DNA of 64,000 nucleotides, from the NCBI RefSeq assembly GCF_001882345.1, contig NZ_MINL01000001.1, forward strand, positions 3,853,852 through 3,917,851. Reading direction: 5' to 3'. Positions within the stretch are counted from its first letter, which is position 1. Every line of letters starts with the position of its first letter. The DNA comes from Halomonas sp. QHL1 (GTDB taxonomy: Bacteria; Pseudomonadota; Gammaproteobacteria; Pseudomonadales; Halomonadaceae). The position numbers were made by a program, and so were the translations under genes. Below are positions 21,630-29,220 of this stretch, in pieces. Under the pieces are notes generated by a model that made no database searches, had not been told where the DNA came from, and was given only the letters and a program-made list of their open reading frames with translations.

Positions 21630-23294
21630 ATGAGTCGATTATTACTCATGATTTTAATGCTGAATTTCTTACTCATCGCGCCGTTGTGGTGGCGCTTTGG
21701 CGAGATCAGCGCGTATTTGCTTGCCTGGGAGGCGCTGATCATGGCGCCACTTATGCTGCTGCTTCCTGCCAGCCAAGCGCGCCGCATAGTGGGGGTCGGG
21801 TTTGTTAGCTGGGTCATGCTGGCAACCGCTGCGAATCTAGGTACTGCCGCCACCCAAATGGCCTTTGCCCGACCACTCAATCTCTACCTTGATGTACCCT
21901 TGCTGCGCTCAATTTATCACCTGCTAGTAGGTAATGTAGGCCAACTGCTGGCCGTTTGCGCAATGCTGGCGGGGGCCGCCGTGTTAGTCACTATCACCGT
22001 GGGTTTAGCGCGCCTGCTGCTGCCACCCGTCACCTACTCTGTTAAGCGTCTGCCCGGAGCGGTCGCATTAATGCTGATGGCCGTTGCCACCACTAGCGCC
22101 GCGCTTGAACTCAATGGTGTGCGACTGGTGGATAGCGCGCGCTTGCCAATGGTGAACACCACGCGTTTTCAGTGGCAGCAAATTACCGATACCCATGCCG
22201 CTCGTCTGGCTTTTACCGACCAATTGGAAGCCGCGCCGCTGGAAGCCCGGTCGCTACCGGGACTTGAAGGGCACAATGTACTTCTCACCTTTATTGAGTC
22301 TTACGGTATCTCTGCACTGGAGGATCCGCGTTATGCAAGCGTCCTGCAGCCCACTCTGGCCGATATGCAGCAGCGGTTAGCAGCGCGTGACCTCCACGTG
22401 GTATCGGGCATGTTGAAATCACCGATTCGCGGTGGGCAATCCTGGCTGGCCCACGCGACGGCCCTTAGTGGCCGCTGGATCGACAATCAGCTGTGGTATC
22501 AGCTGATGTTGGACAGCGACCACTCCACTTTGATCGATGATTTTCGTGCCACTGGTCAGCGCACCCTCAGTGTCATGCCCGCCATTACCCTGGCGTGGCC
22601 GGAAGGGGAGGCCTACGGTTTCGATGAAATTGCCGCAGCGAAAGATATCGCCTACGCCGGGCCTGCTCTCAATTGGGTAACCATGCCGGATCAATTTACC
22701 CTCGATTATACCCAGCGTTACTTGCTGGGCGAGACGCCGGTGTTTGCCCAATTGGCCCTAATCTCCAGCCATGCCCCCTGGACACCCATCCTGCCTGTCT
22801 TGGATGATTGGTCATCCATTGGCGATGGGGGTATTTTTGCTCCTTGGGAGGACGCCGGTGACCCGCCAGAAGTGTTGTGGCAGGACATTGAGCGTATTCG
22901 CGATCACTACGCCTGGTCGGTGGACTACGCTGTGAAAGTCACAGGCCGCTGGGCCGAACGCGTAGTGGATGACCATACCCTGATGATAGTGCTGGGTGAC
23001 CATCAAGCCGCGCCGTTGATTACCGGCGACGATGCCAGCGCGGCAGTACCGGTGCATATTATTAGCGGCGACCCGGAGCTATTGGCGCCCTTTATAAAGC
23101 GTGGCTTTGTGCCCGGCACATTGCCTGCGCTCGAAGAGGCGAACGATGCGCCCAGAATGAGCCAGTTACGCCACTGGCTTCAGGCCGATTTTGGAAAGTT
23201 GGCGATTGACGTAGTCGCTGACTCGGCAACAGGGAAAATCGCTGATTCACGGTCAGCCTCTAGTTCAAAGACAATGACAAGGACGCAGCAATGA
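21630..23294 (+). CDS. Membrane-anchored sulfatase-fold transferase (LtaS/OpgB-like)
   Basis: A 554-residue protein with about five N-terminal membrane helices (to about 165) and a C-terminal periplasmic alkaline phosphatase/sulfatase-fold domain. Seen features: VLLTFIESYG (metal-ligand glutamate), a candidate nucleophile in GGQSWLAHATALSG, ALISSHAPW, and VLGDHQAAP. Relatives transfer phosphoglycerol or phosphoethanolamine to glucans, teichoic acids or lipid A. It is divergent from opgG, which makes decoration of periplasmic glucans an attractive but unproven role. It overlaps manC by four bases (ATGA). Confidence 0.8.
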   Translation: MSRLLLMILMLNFLLIAPLWWRFGEISAYLLAWEALIMAPLMLLLPASQARRIVGVGFVSWVMLATAANLGTAATQMAFARPLNLYLDVPLLRSIYHLLVGNVGQLLAVCAMLAGAAVLVTITVGLARLLLPPVTYSVKRLPGAVALMLMAVATTSAALELNGVRLVDSARLPMVNTTRFQWQQITDTHAARLAFTDQLEAAPLEARSLPGLEGHNVLLTFIESYGISALEDPRYASVLQPTLADMQQRLAARDLHVVSGMLKSPIRGGQSWLAHATALSGRWIDNQLWYQLMLDSDHSTLIDDFRATGQRTLSVMPAITLAWPEGEAYGFDEIAAAKDIAYAGPALNWVTMPDQFTLDYTQRYLLGETPVFAQLALISSHAPWTPILPVLDDWSSIGDGGIFAPWEDAGDPPEVLWQDIERIRDHYAWSVDYAVKVTGRWAERVVDDHTLMIVLGDHQAAPLITGDDASAAVPVHIISGDPELLAPFIKRGFVPGTLPALEEANDAPRMSQLRHWLQADFGKLAIDVVADSATGKIADSRSASSSKTMTRTQQ

Positions 23295-24700
23295 TTCAGC
23301 CAGTGATTTTAAGCGGAGGCAGCGGCACGCGGCTCTGGCCGCTCTCTCGGGAACAGATGCCGAAACAGTTTTTGCGCTTAACCTCTTCCCAGAGCCTGCT
23401 CCAGCAAACCCTAAGCCGCTTAGCCGGGTTAACCGACGCGGTGCCAATGCTGATGGGCCATCATAGCCACCGTTTTTTAATGGCCGAACAACTGCGTGAA
23501 ATGGATCAAGCCGCCACCCTGGTACTTGAGCCAGAGGGCCGCAATACCGCCCCGGCGATTGCCTGTGCGGCGCTGCTGGCGCGCCAGTCCGGAGATGATC
23601 CGCTGCTGCTAGTGCTTCCGGCAGATCATGTGATTGGCGATGTTCAGGCGTTTCAACACAGCGTTTCACTCGCCGCGCCATTAGCCGAAGCGGGTTACCT
23701 CGTCACCTTTGGGGTTGTGCCGACGCAGCCGGAAACAGGCTATGGTTATATTGCCTGTGGTGCGCCGCTGAAAGGCGGCCACCATCTTGCTGCTTTTATT
23801 GAAAAACCCGATGCCAAGCGCGCTGTCGAGTTAGTCGACAGCGGCGATTACCTATGGAATAGCGGCATGTTCTTGCTGCGTGCCTCCTGCTATTTAGATC
23901 AGCTAAAACGGCTACAGCCAACCATGCTAGGAGCCTGCGAAGAGGCGGTTAGCAGTGCGCATCGTGACTTGGATTTTCTGCGTTTGGGCGAAGCGGCGTT
24001 TCGCCGCTGCCCAGCGGACTCAATCGACTACGCAGTCATGGAGCACTGCAATCACGCTGCCGTGGTGCCTTTAGCCGCTGCGTGGAGTGATATCGGTAGT
24101 TTTGATGCGCTATGGGCAACCGTTTCACCTGACGCGGCAGGCAACGCCACCAAAGGTGATACATGGTTGACCGATACGCAGGATTCGCTGGTATTTGCCG
24201 AACACCGCCTGGTGACGACGCTGGGTGTACAGAATCTCATAGTAGTGGAGACTTCGGATAGCGTATTGGTGGCCCACCGTGATCAGGCGCAAGCCGTGAA
24301 GCACTTGGTGGCATCGCTTGCCCAGGCGGGGCGCAGCGAGCCTTGTTCGGCTCCCCAAGTACAGCGCCCTTGGGGTAGTTTTCAAGCGATGGACAGCGGC
24401 GAGCGTTATCAGGTCAAGCACATTACCGTTAAACCCGGTGGGCGGCTCTCCCTGCAGCGCCATCATCATCGCGCTGAACACTGGATAGTGGTGAGAGGCA
24501 CCGCCCAGGTAACACTTGATGAACGTAGCTTCTTGGTAACCGAGAACCAGTCCACCTATATCCCCATTGGGGCACTACATCGGCTGGAAAACACCGGCAA
24601 AATACCCCTTGAACTGATCGAAGTGCAGTCGGGAAGCTACTTGGGCGAAGACGATATAGAGCGTTTAGATGATGTTTACGCCCGTGATAGCGATGAGTGA
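23291..24700 (+). CDS. manC: Mannose-1-phosphate guanylyltransferase / mannose-6-phosphate isomerase
   Basis: Bifunctional cytoplasmic enzyme giving GDP-mannose (AlgA/CpsB/ManC type II). The 469-residue length is usual. The nucleotidyltransferase signature GGSGTRLWPLSRE is at residues 9-21, FIEKPDAKRA in the middle, and the C-terminal cupin has RPWGSF and VKPGGRLSLQRHHHRAEHW, the isomerase metal site. Translational coupling to the sulfatase-fold gene implies a shared role in envelope polysaccharide, although no GDP-mannose-using glycosyltransferase is adjacent. Confidence 0.93.
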   Translation: MIQPVILSGGSGTRLWPLSREQMPKQFLRLTSSQSLLQQTLSRLAGLTDAVPMLMGHHSHRFLMAEQLREMDQAATLVLEPEGRNTAPAIACAALLARQSGDDPLLLVLPADHVIGDVQAFQHSVSLAAPLAEAGYLVTFGVVPTQPETGYGYIACGAPLKGGHHLAAFIEKPDAKRAVELVDSGDYLWNSGMFLLRASCYLDQLKRLQPTMLGACEEAVSSAHRDLDFLRLGEAAFRRCPADSIDYAVMEHCNHAAVVPLAAAWSDIGSFDALWATVSPDAAGNATKGDTWLTDTQDSLVFAEHRLVTTLGVQNLIVVETSDSVLVAHRDQAQAVKHLVASLAQAGRSEPCSAPQVQRPWGSFQAMDSGERYQVKHITVKPGGRLSLQRHHHRAEHWIVVRGTAQVTLDERSFLVTENQSTYIPIGALHRLENTGKIPLELIEVQSGSYLGEDDIERLDDVYARDSDE

Positions 24701-24720
24701 AGGGCGGAGTACCGCGCTGC

Positions 24721-25071
24721 TTACCAAAGCCAGCTAGCGGGGCGTGCCGGGGGCTGGCCTTTGCGTACATCAATCCAGCCGAGCAGGCAGCGTACGCCCA
24801 GCCATACTGCTAGCAGCGGCCACAGCAGGGTGCCGACTATCACAATGCTGAGCAAAAAAGCGATGCAGGCATACAGCGTGCCGATCCAGAAGGTGCGAAT
24901 CAGGTAGCGGTAGTGCTGCTGTAGCCAGGGTGCCGCTTCTTTACGATAAACATAGGCGATGATTACGCCAATCAGCAGGGTGATATTGGCTGTGACGATG
25001 CCTGCTAAGTAAAGCGCGTAAATAATCTGTGGTGTGCGTATCTCACCACGCGGTATTGAATTCTGGGTCAT
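24721..25071 (-). CDS. DUF4870-type small membrane protein (copy 1)
   Basis: A 116-residue protein with three hydrophobic segments, of the DUF4870/YqaE-like membrane family. It is clearly a paralogue of the gene at 26023: both share IIYALYLA/VIYALYLA, IGV(I/V)IAYVY, (Y/H)YRYxIRTFWIG and end in SWLW/SWLF. A much longer upstream frame runs over the acyltransferase gene in another frame and is not credible; the ATG at 25071 begins where the similarity begins. Function unknown; last gene of the three-gene envelope operon. Confidence 0.8.
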   Translation of the reverse strand: MTQNSIPRGEIRTPQIIYALYLAGIVTANITLLIGVIIAYVYRKEAAPWLQQHYRYLIRTFWIGTLYACIAFLLSIVIVGTLLWPLLAVWLGVRCLLGWIDVRKGQPPARPASWLW

Positions 25072-25084
25072 CAGTAAGCTCTTA

Positions 25085-26020
25085 TCAATAAAGCCGGAAG
25101 TCGCGGAAGTTGGCCAGTTTTTGCTGTTCTTGCACCACTTTACGATAGCGTTTGTACTCCCATTGATACTGCGCCGGTTCCAGGGCAATCGCGCTCTCGA
25201 CGCTGGCATTGACACCGGTGGCAGACTGCACGTCATCGTCGCTATAGACTCGCTCGTCGGCATCCAAAAAATGGATTTCAAACCCTTTGCCGGGGATACG
25301 TAGTGCAACGCCTGTAACAACGCGTGCCTGGGTGCGTGCGACCAGTTTCGGTAGCAGGGTAGCGGTGTAGGCATCGCGGCCAAAGAAGGGCGCGAAAACG
25401 CCACTGCCCCAATCGGGCTCCTGGTCAGGCAGTATGCCAATCGCCTCGCTGCGTTTCAGCGCTTTAAGCAGTGCTGCCACGCCGCGGGGGTTGGTGGGCA
25501 CTAGACTTGCCCCCATGCGCTCGCGGCCGTGACGAATCACTGGGTCGAGGGCGGTAATTCGGGGTGGCTCGTACATGGCGGTGAAAGGAAAATGGCTCGA
25601 TAGCCAAAAGTTAAGTACTTCCCAGTTGCCGAAGTGAGGTGCAAGCACAATCACGCCGCGACCTTCGCTGCGGGCGTTATCGAGTTTGTCGCGACCGTGC
25701 ACGGCTAGAATGCTTGCTTCCACTTTGTTAGGTTCCGCCATCCAGGCGTGCCCTAACTCCAGCATGGTGGCTGCTGAATGTTTCAGGCTGTGTTTGGCGA
25801 GTTCTTTGCGCTCGTCAACTGTGGAGTTCGGGTTTACGACGTTAAGATTGGCTTCCGTTACCCGGCGCTCGCGTTGACTGAAGTGATAGACCAACGGGCC
25901 TAGCCGTGAAGCAAAACGCCATAGCAGGCCAAGCGGCCAACGTGACAGCTGACGCCATAGCCAGCTTATGGCACTGGCCTTTGAAAAACGCCCACTGGTG
26001 TTATCCGTTGGTTGCGTCAT
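25085..26020 (-). CDS. Lipid A late acyltransferase (LpxL/HtrB family)
   Basis: Inner-membrane acyltransferase of 311 residues that adds a secondary acyl chain to lipid A or a related lipid. The catalytic HX4E motif is visible as HFGNWE (about residue 125), followed by PPRITALDP and, further on, the conserved GILPDQEPDWGSGVFAPFFG. The N-terminal hydrophobic anchor is present. It sits between two DUF4870 paralogues with gaps of only 2 and 13 bases, so the three are one operon. Whether it is the lauroyl or the myristoyl enzyme cannot be decided here. Confidence 0.9.
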   Translation of the reverse strand: MTQPTDNTSGRFSKASAISWLWRQLSRWPLGLLWRFASRLGPLVYHFSQRERRVTEANLNVVNPNSTVDERKELAKHSLKHSAATMLELGHAWMAEPNKVEASILAVHGRDKLDNARSEGRGVIVLAPHFGNWEVLNFWLSSHFPFTAMYEPPRITALDPVIRHGRERMGASLVPTNPRGVAALLKALKRSEAIGILPDQEPDWGSGVFAPFFGRDAYTATLLPKLVARTQARVVTGVALRIPGKGFEIHFLDADERVYSDDDVQSATGVNASVESAIALEPAQYQWEYKRYRKVVQEQQKLANFRDFRLY

Positions 26021-26022
26021 AG

Positions 26023-26412
26023 CTAAAACAGCCAGGAATCTACGTTAGAAGGGGCACGTTTTTCTTGTAACCCTTTAAAGCCTTTGACGCAGCGGATAAT
26101 CAGCCAGACCGCAAGCGCTAGCAACAACGGGAAACCGATCAGTATCAGAGTCAAAAGCGAAAAAATAACGCCGTAAACCAACCCTATCCAGAACGTGCGA
26201 ATCTGATAGCGGTAGTGCTCGTCCAGCCACGCAGGGCCTTTGCCTTTATAGACGTAGGCGATAACCACACCGATAATCGATGTAAAGCCAAGGATAAAAC
26301 TGGCCAGATAGAGCGCATAAATAACCATGGCCATGGTGGTGTCTGGCTGAGGGTACTGTTCTTCGCTGACGACCTTGCCTTCGAGTGGGGAATCACTTTC
26401 GTTATCAAGCAT
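26023..26412 (-). CDS. DUF4870-type small membrane protein (copy 2)
   Basis: A 129-residue protein with a hydrophilic acidic N-terminus (about 28 residues) and three hydrophobic segments. Strongly similar to the product of the gene at 24721, from which it is separated by the acyltransferase gene. It is the first gene of the operon; GGAAA ribosome binding site before the ATG. The family has no settled function; the duplication around a lipid A enzyme hints at a membrane-related role. Confidence 0.82.
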   Translation of the reverse strand: MLDNESDSPLEGKVVSEEQYPQPDTTMAMVIYALYLASFILGFTSIIGVVIAYVYKGKGPAWLDEHYRYQIRTFWIGLVYGVIFSLLTLILIGFPLLLALAVWLIIRCVKGFKGLQEKRAPSNVDSWLF

Positions 26413-26484
26413 AACGTTTCCTTTCTAAATATCTGTATTAAGTGCTGTAGTGGTCGATGATACCTTGGTTCATTACACTTAACA

Positions 26485-26868
26485 TTAGCGCGAAGCGGGG
26501 CGGCAAATCTCTAGCAGGTTGCCGTCCGGGTCACGCAGGTAAATTGATTCAATCGGGCCATTGGCGCCTTGGCGAGCCACGGGGCCCAGCTCTACCTCAA
26601 CAGCCAGTGCATCCAGGTGTTGCTTGAACTCATCCAACGGCAGTTGGCAACGTAGGCATAAATCCAGGCTGCCGGGCGTAGGCGTCGCTGAAATGGGCGC
26701 AATGTCAGTATCGGTTTGATGCAGGCGGAGCGCCGTGTCTCCGAGCATTAAGTCGACCCGTTGAGCATCCCGATAGCGCACATCCAAGCCCAAAACCCGC
26801 GAGTAAAAATCGACGGCGCGACCCATGTCGGTCACGGTTACAACAAGATGATCCAGACCTGATAGCAT
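26485..26868 (-). CDS. VOC-family (glyoxalase/dioxygenase fold) protein
   Basis: A 127-residue metal-binding protein of the vicinal oxygen chelate fold. It begins LDHLVVTVTDMGRAVDFYSRVLG, with the metal-ligand histidine at 6, and ends YLRDPDGNLLEICRP with the ligand glutamate, the pattern of glyoxalase, bleomycin-resistance and biphenyl-dioxygenase relatives. The ATG at 26868 has AAGGAAAG upstream; a longer frame to 26943 would run into the divergent methyltransferase gene. Substrate unknown. Confidence 0.85.
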   Translation of the reverse strand: MLSGLDHLVVTVTDMGRAVDFYSRVLGLDVRYRDAQRVDLMLGDTALRLHQTDTDIAPISATPTPGSLDLCLRCQLPLDEFKQHLDALAVEVELGPVARQGANGPIESIYLRDPDGNLLEICRPASR

Positions 26869-26908
26869 GCCACTTTCCTTAATAAGTAACGATAAGCCAG
26901 AGAATACG

Positions 26909-27553
26909 ATGATGCGTCGCTGTCCGCTCTGCGCGGAAACCACTACTGCGCTCTACCACCGGGATCGGCGTCGTGACTACTACCAGTGTGCCACGTGCGA
27001 GCTGGTATTTGTCCCCCCCGAGCAGCATTTGAGCGCCGCTGCAGAAAAGGCCGAATACGATAAACATCAAAACTCGCCGCATGATACGGGATACCGGCGC
27101 TTTTTAGGGCGTTTATTTACCCCACTGTTAGCGAAGCTTGCACCTAACGCCCGAGGACTCGATTTTGGTTCAGGGCCAGGGCCGACGCTATCAGTGATGT
27201 TCGCAGAGCAGGGTCACCCAATGGCTATTTACGACCCTTTTTACTCCCCTGATACGTCGGTGCTCACCCAGACGTTTGATTTTATCACTGCCACCGAAGT
27301 TGTTGAGCACTTGGCGCAGCCCGGCAAGGTGCTTGCGCAGCTGGTTGCTCAGCTCGCGCCAGGTGGTTATCTGGGGTTAATGACCAAGCGCGTCACTTCG
27401 CCTGAAGCTTTTGCCCGCTGGCATTATATTAGCGATCCCACCCATATCAGCTTTTTTAGTGAAACGTCCTTTCGTTGGTGGGCACAAAAGAATAGTTTAG
27501 TAGTGGAATTTCCTGGTGTAGACACGGTAATTCTATATAAAACGCTAACGTGA
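26909..27553 (+). CDS. Class I methyltransferase with N-terminal zinc ribbon
   Basis: A 214-residue protein. The N-terminus holds two CxxC knuckles (CPLC and CATC, 18 or so residues apart) forming a small zinc ribbon; the rest is a class I SAM-methyltransferase with motif I LDFGSGPGPT and ATEVVEHLAQPGKVLAQL. Proteins with this layout occur widely next to envelope or sugar genes, but their substrates are unknown. The longer frame from 26867 overlaps the VOC gene start and is rejected. It is divergent from the VOC gene. Confidence 0.78.
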   Translation: MMRRCPLCAETTTALYHRDRRRDYYQCATCELVFVPPEQHLSAAAEKAEYDKHQNSPHDTGYRRFLGRLFTPLLAKLAPNARGLDFGSGPGPTLSVMFAEQGHPMAIYDPFYSPDTSVLTQTFDFITATEVVEHLAQPGKVLAQLVAQLAPGGYLGLMTKRVTSPEAFARWHYISDPTHISFFSETSFRWWAQKNSLVVEFPGVDTVILYKTLT

Positions 27554-27722
27554 ATAATTGTAACATTATATAAATATTGACTTTATACCCTTCAGGGCAA
27601 TAATTGCGCGCCGATATTCCTGTCTAACTCGATGCACCAGGTTGAATAACGGCTCCTGTGAACACGCTTGGTAGCGTTTTTACTCTTGGTTTTCACTCCA
27701 TGTTAGGCAAGGTGAGGTTTTC

Positions 27723-29096
27723 ATGTCGCGGCAACTATTGGCCATGGCGCTTGCGCCCCTGTTGGGGCTCTTCATTCTCGGGATTGGCAACGGTTTTCTT
27801 GCCACCTTAATTACCGTGCGCTTGGATGCTGCCGGCGAGTCAGCCACGGTGATCGGTATTGTCTCGTCGGCTTACTTTATCGGCTTAGCCTTAGGCGCAA
27901 TGGTGAATGACCGCCTGCTGCTGCGCATTGGCCATATTCGCGCCTACGGTAGTTTTGCCTCCTTGGTGGCCGTCACGGTACTGCTGCAAGGTTTGTTCTT
28001 CGACCCCTGGGCCTGGTTTGTACTACGCCTGATCGGCGGCTGGGCCACGGTTGGGGTTTATCTGGTCATTGAAAGCTGGCTGTTAACGTCAGGCGACCAG
28101 AAGGTTCGTGGCCGCCTGCTGGCGCTGTATATGATTTCGCTGTATGCCGCCGGTGTATTGGGCCAACTGCTACTGGGTGTGACCAACGCCATGGGCGTCA
28201 CTGCGCCCTTTATGGTGATTGGGCTACTGGCTTCGCTCTCTGTGTTGCCGATGGCGATGATTCCCCGGGTATCACCGATTATGGAGCAGGCCGAACCGCT
28301 GCATCCGCTTCGCCTGATCACTCTGACGCCTACTGGCGTGATGGGCAGTTTAGGCTCCGGGATGGTGGTAGCCGCGGCGTATACCCTTTTACCTCTCTAT
28401 CTGCAGCGCAATGGCATGAGCGTCAGCCAGGTGGGGCAGATGATGGCAGTAGTGATTATGGGTGCGATGCTGCTGCAGTACCCGATTGGCCGCTGGTCGG
28501 ATCGCCATGACCGCCAGATGGTGCTGATTGGCATTAGCGGTTTCTGTGTACTCATCTCGGCGGCGATGCTCTGGTTGCCGCTCTCTACGCCGCTGTTGGC
28601 GGTACTGCTATTCTTGCTCGGTGGTGGGGTATTCGCCCTCTATCCGGTGGCGGTGAGTCACGCCGCTGACCGCGCACCCGCAGGGGCGCTGGTGCGCATG
28701 AGCCAAGGCCTGCTGCTGATTAACTCGATTGGCGCCACGATCAGTCCGCTAATGATCTCCCCGGTGATGACCGTGATGGGCGATGCAGGGCTGTTCTGGG
28801 CCTTCGGCTCACTAAGTCTATTCTTCTTAATGTTCTTCTCCTGGCGGCGTAGCGTGCGCCCAGCGCCGGTGCCCGTGGCGCCCTTTACACCGACTACGCC
28901 AATGACCGCTGCAGGTGCCGAGCTGGTGGTCACCGAAGAGTTGATGCAGGGGGCACTGGAGCACGAGCACTTGGAGGATCTCTCCGATGCCGTTTGGGAC
29001 GTTGACGCCGCCGAGCCGGTGGTAGGGCCGCCCGCAGAAGATGAGAGCCATATCACTTATTATAATGATGTAGAGCAAGCAAGTGAGCGAAAATAA
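27723..29096 (+). CDS. MFS transporter (YcaD-like)
   Basis: Inner-membrane carrier of 457 residues with twelve predicted helices. The N-terminal half has the family pattern FLATLITVRLDAAGES, a charged loop NDRLLLRIGHIRAYG between helices 2 and 3, and VIESWLLTSGDQKVRGRLLALY, which is typical of the YcaD subgroup. A hydrophilic, acidic C-terminal tail of about 60 residues follows the last helix. The gene stands alone. Substrate unknown. Confidence 0.85.
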   Translation: MSRQLLAMALAPLLGLFILGIGNGFLATLITVRLDAAGESATVIGIVSSAYFIGLALGAMVNDRLLLRIGHIRAYGSFASLVAVTVLLQGLFFDPWAWFVLRLIGGWATVGVYLVIESWLLTSGDQKVRGRLLALYMISLYAAGVLGQLLLGVTNAMGVTAPFMVIGLLASLSVLPMAMIPRVSPIMEQAEPLHPLRLITLTPTGVMGSLGSGMVVAAAYTLLPLYLQRNGMSVSQVGQMMAVVIMGAMLLQYPIGRWSDRHDRQMVLIGISGFCVLISAAMLWLPLSTPLLAVLLFLLGGGVFALYPVAVSHAADRAPAGALVRMSQGLLLINSIGATISPLMISPVMTVMGDAGLFWAFGSLSLFFLMFFSWRRSVRPAPVPVAPFTPTTPMTAAGAELVVTEELMQGALEHEHLEDLSDAVWDVDAAEPVVGPPAEDESHITYYNDVEQASERK

Positions 29097-29184
29097 AACG
29101 GCGTGGAGACGTTATCGGTAACGGGTGATACCTTGGGCTAATGGTGTAGGCAGGAGAGTGTTACTACTATCTATGGCACACTTT

Positions 29185-29198
29185 CAAACAATTGTTTA
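29185..29198. promoter_or_regulatory. PsrA-like palindrome before the acyl-CoA dehydrogenase gene
   Basis: CAAACAATTGTTTA matches the pattern (G/C)AAAC-N2-4-GTTT bound by PsrA, the TetR-type fatty-acid-responsive regulator of pseudomonads and relatives. It lies 23 bases before the start codon of a fatty-acid oxidation gene. Assigned by pattern and context only. Confidence 0.5.
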
Positions 29199-29220
29199 AT
29201 TTTTCAGCCCGAGGTTCGCC

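Noticed and set aside
24721-25440. Long 239-residue version of the first DUF4870 protein
   Set aside because: The added part lies over the acyltransferase gene in another frame; similarity to the paralogue begins at the ATG at 25071.
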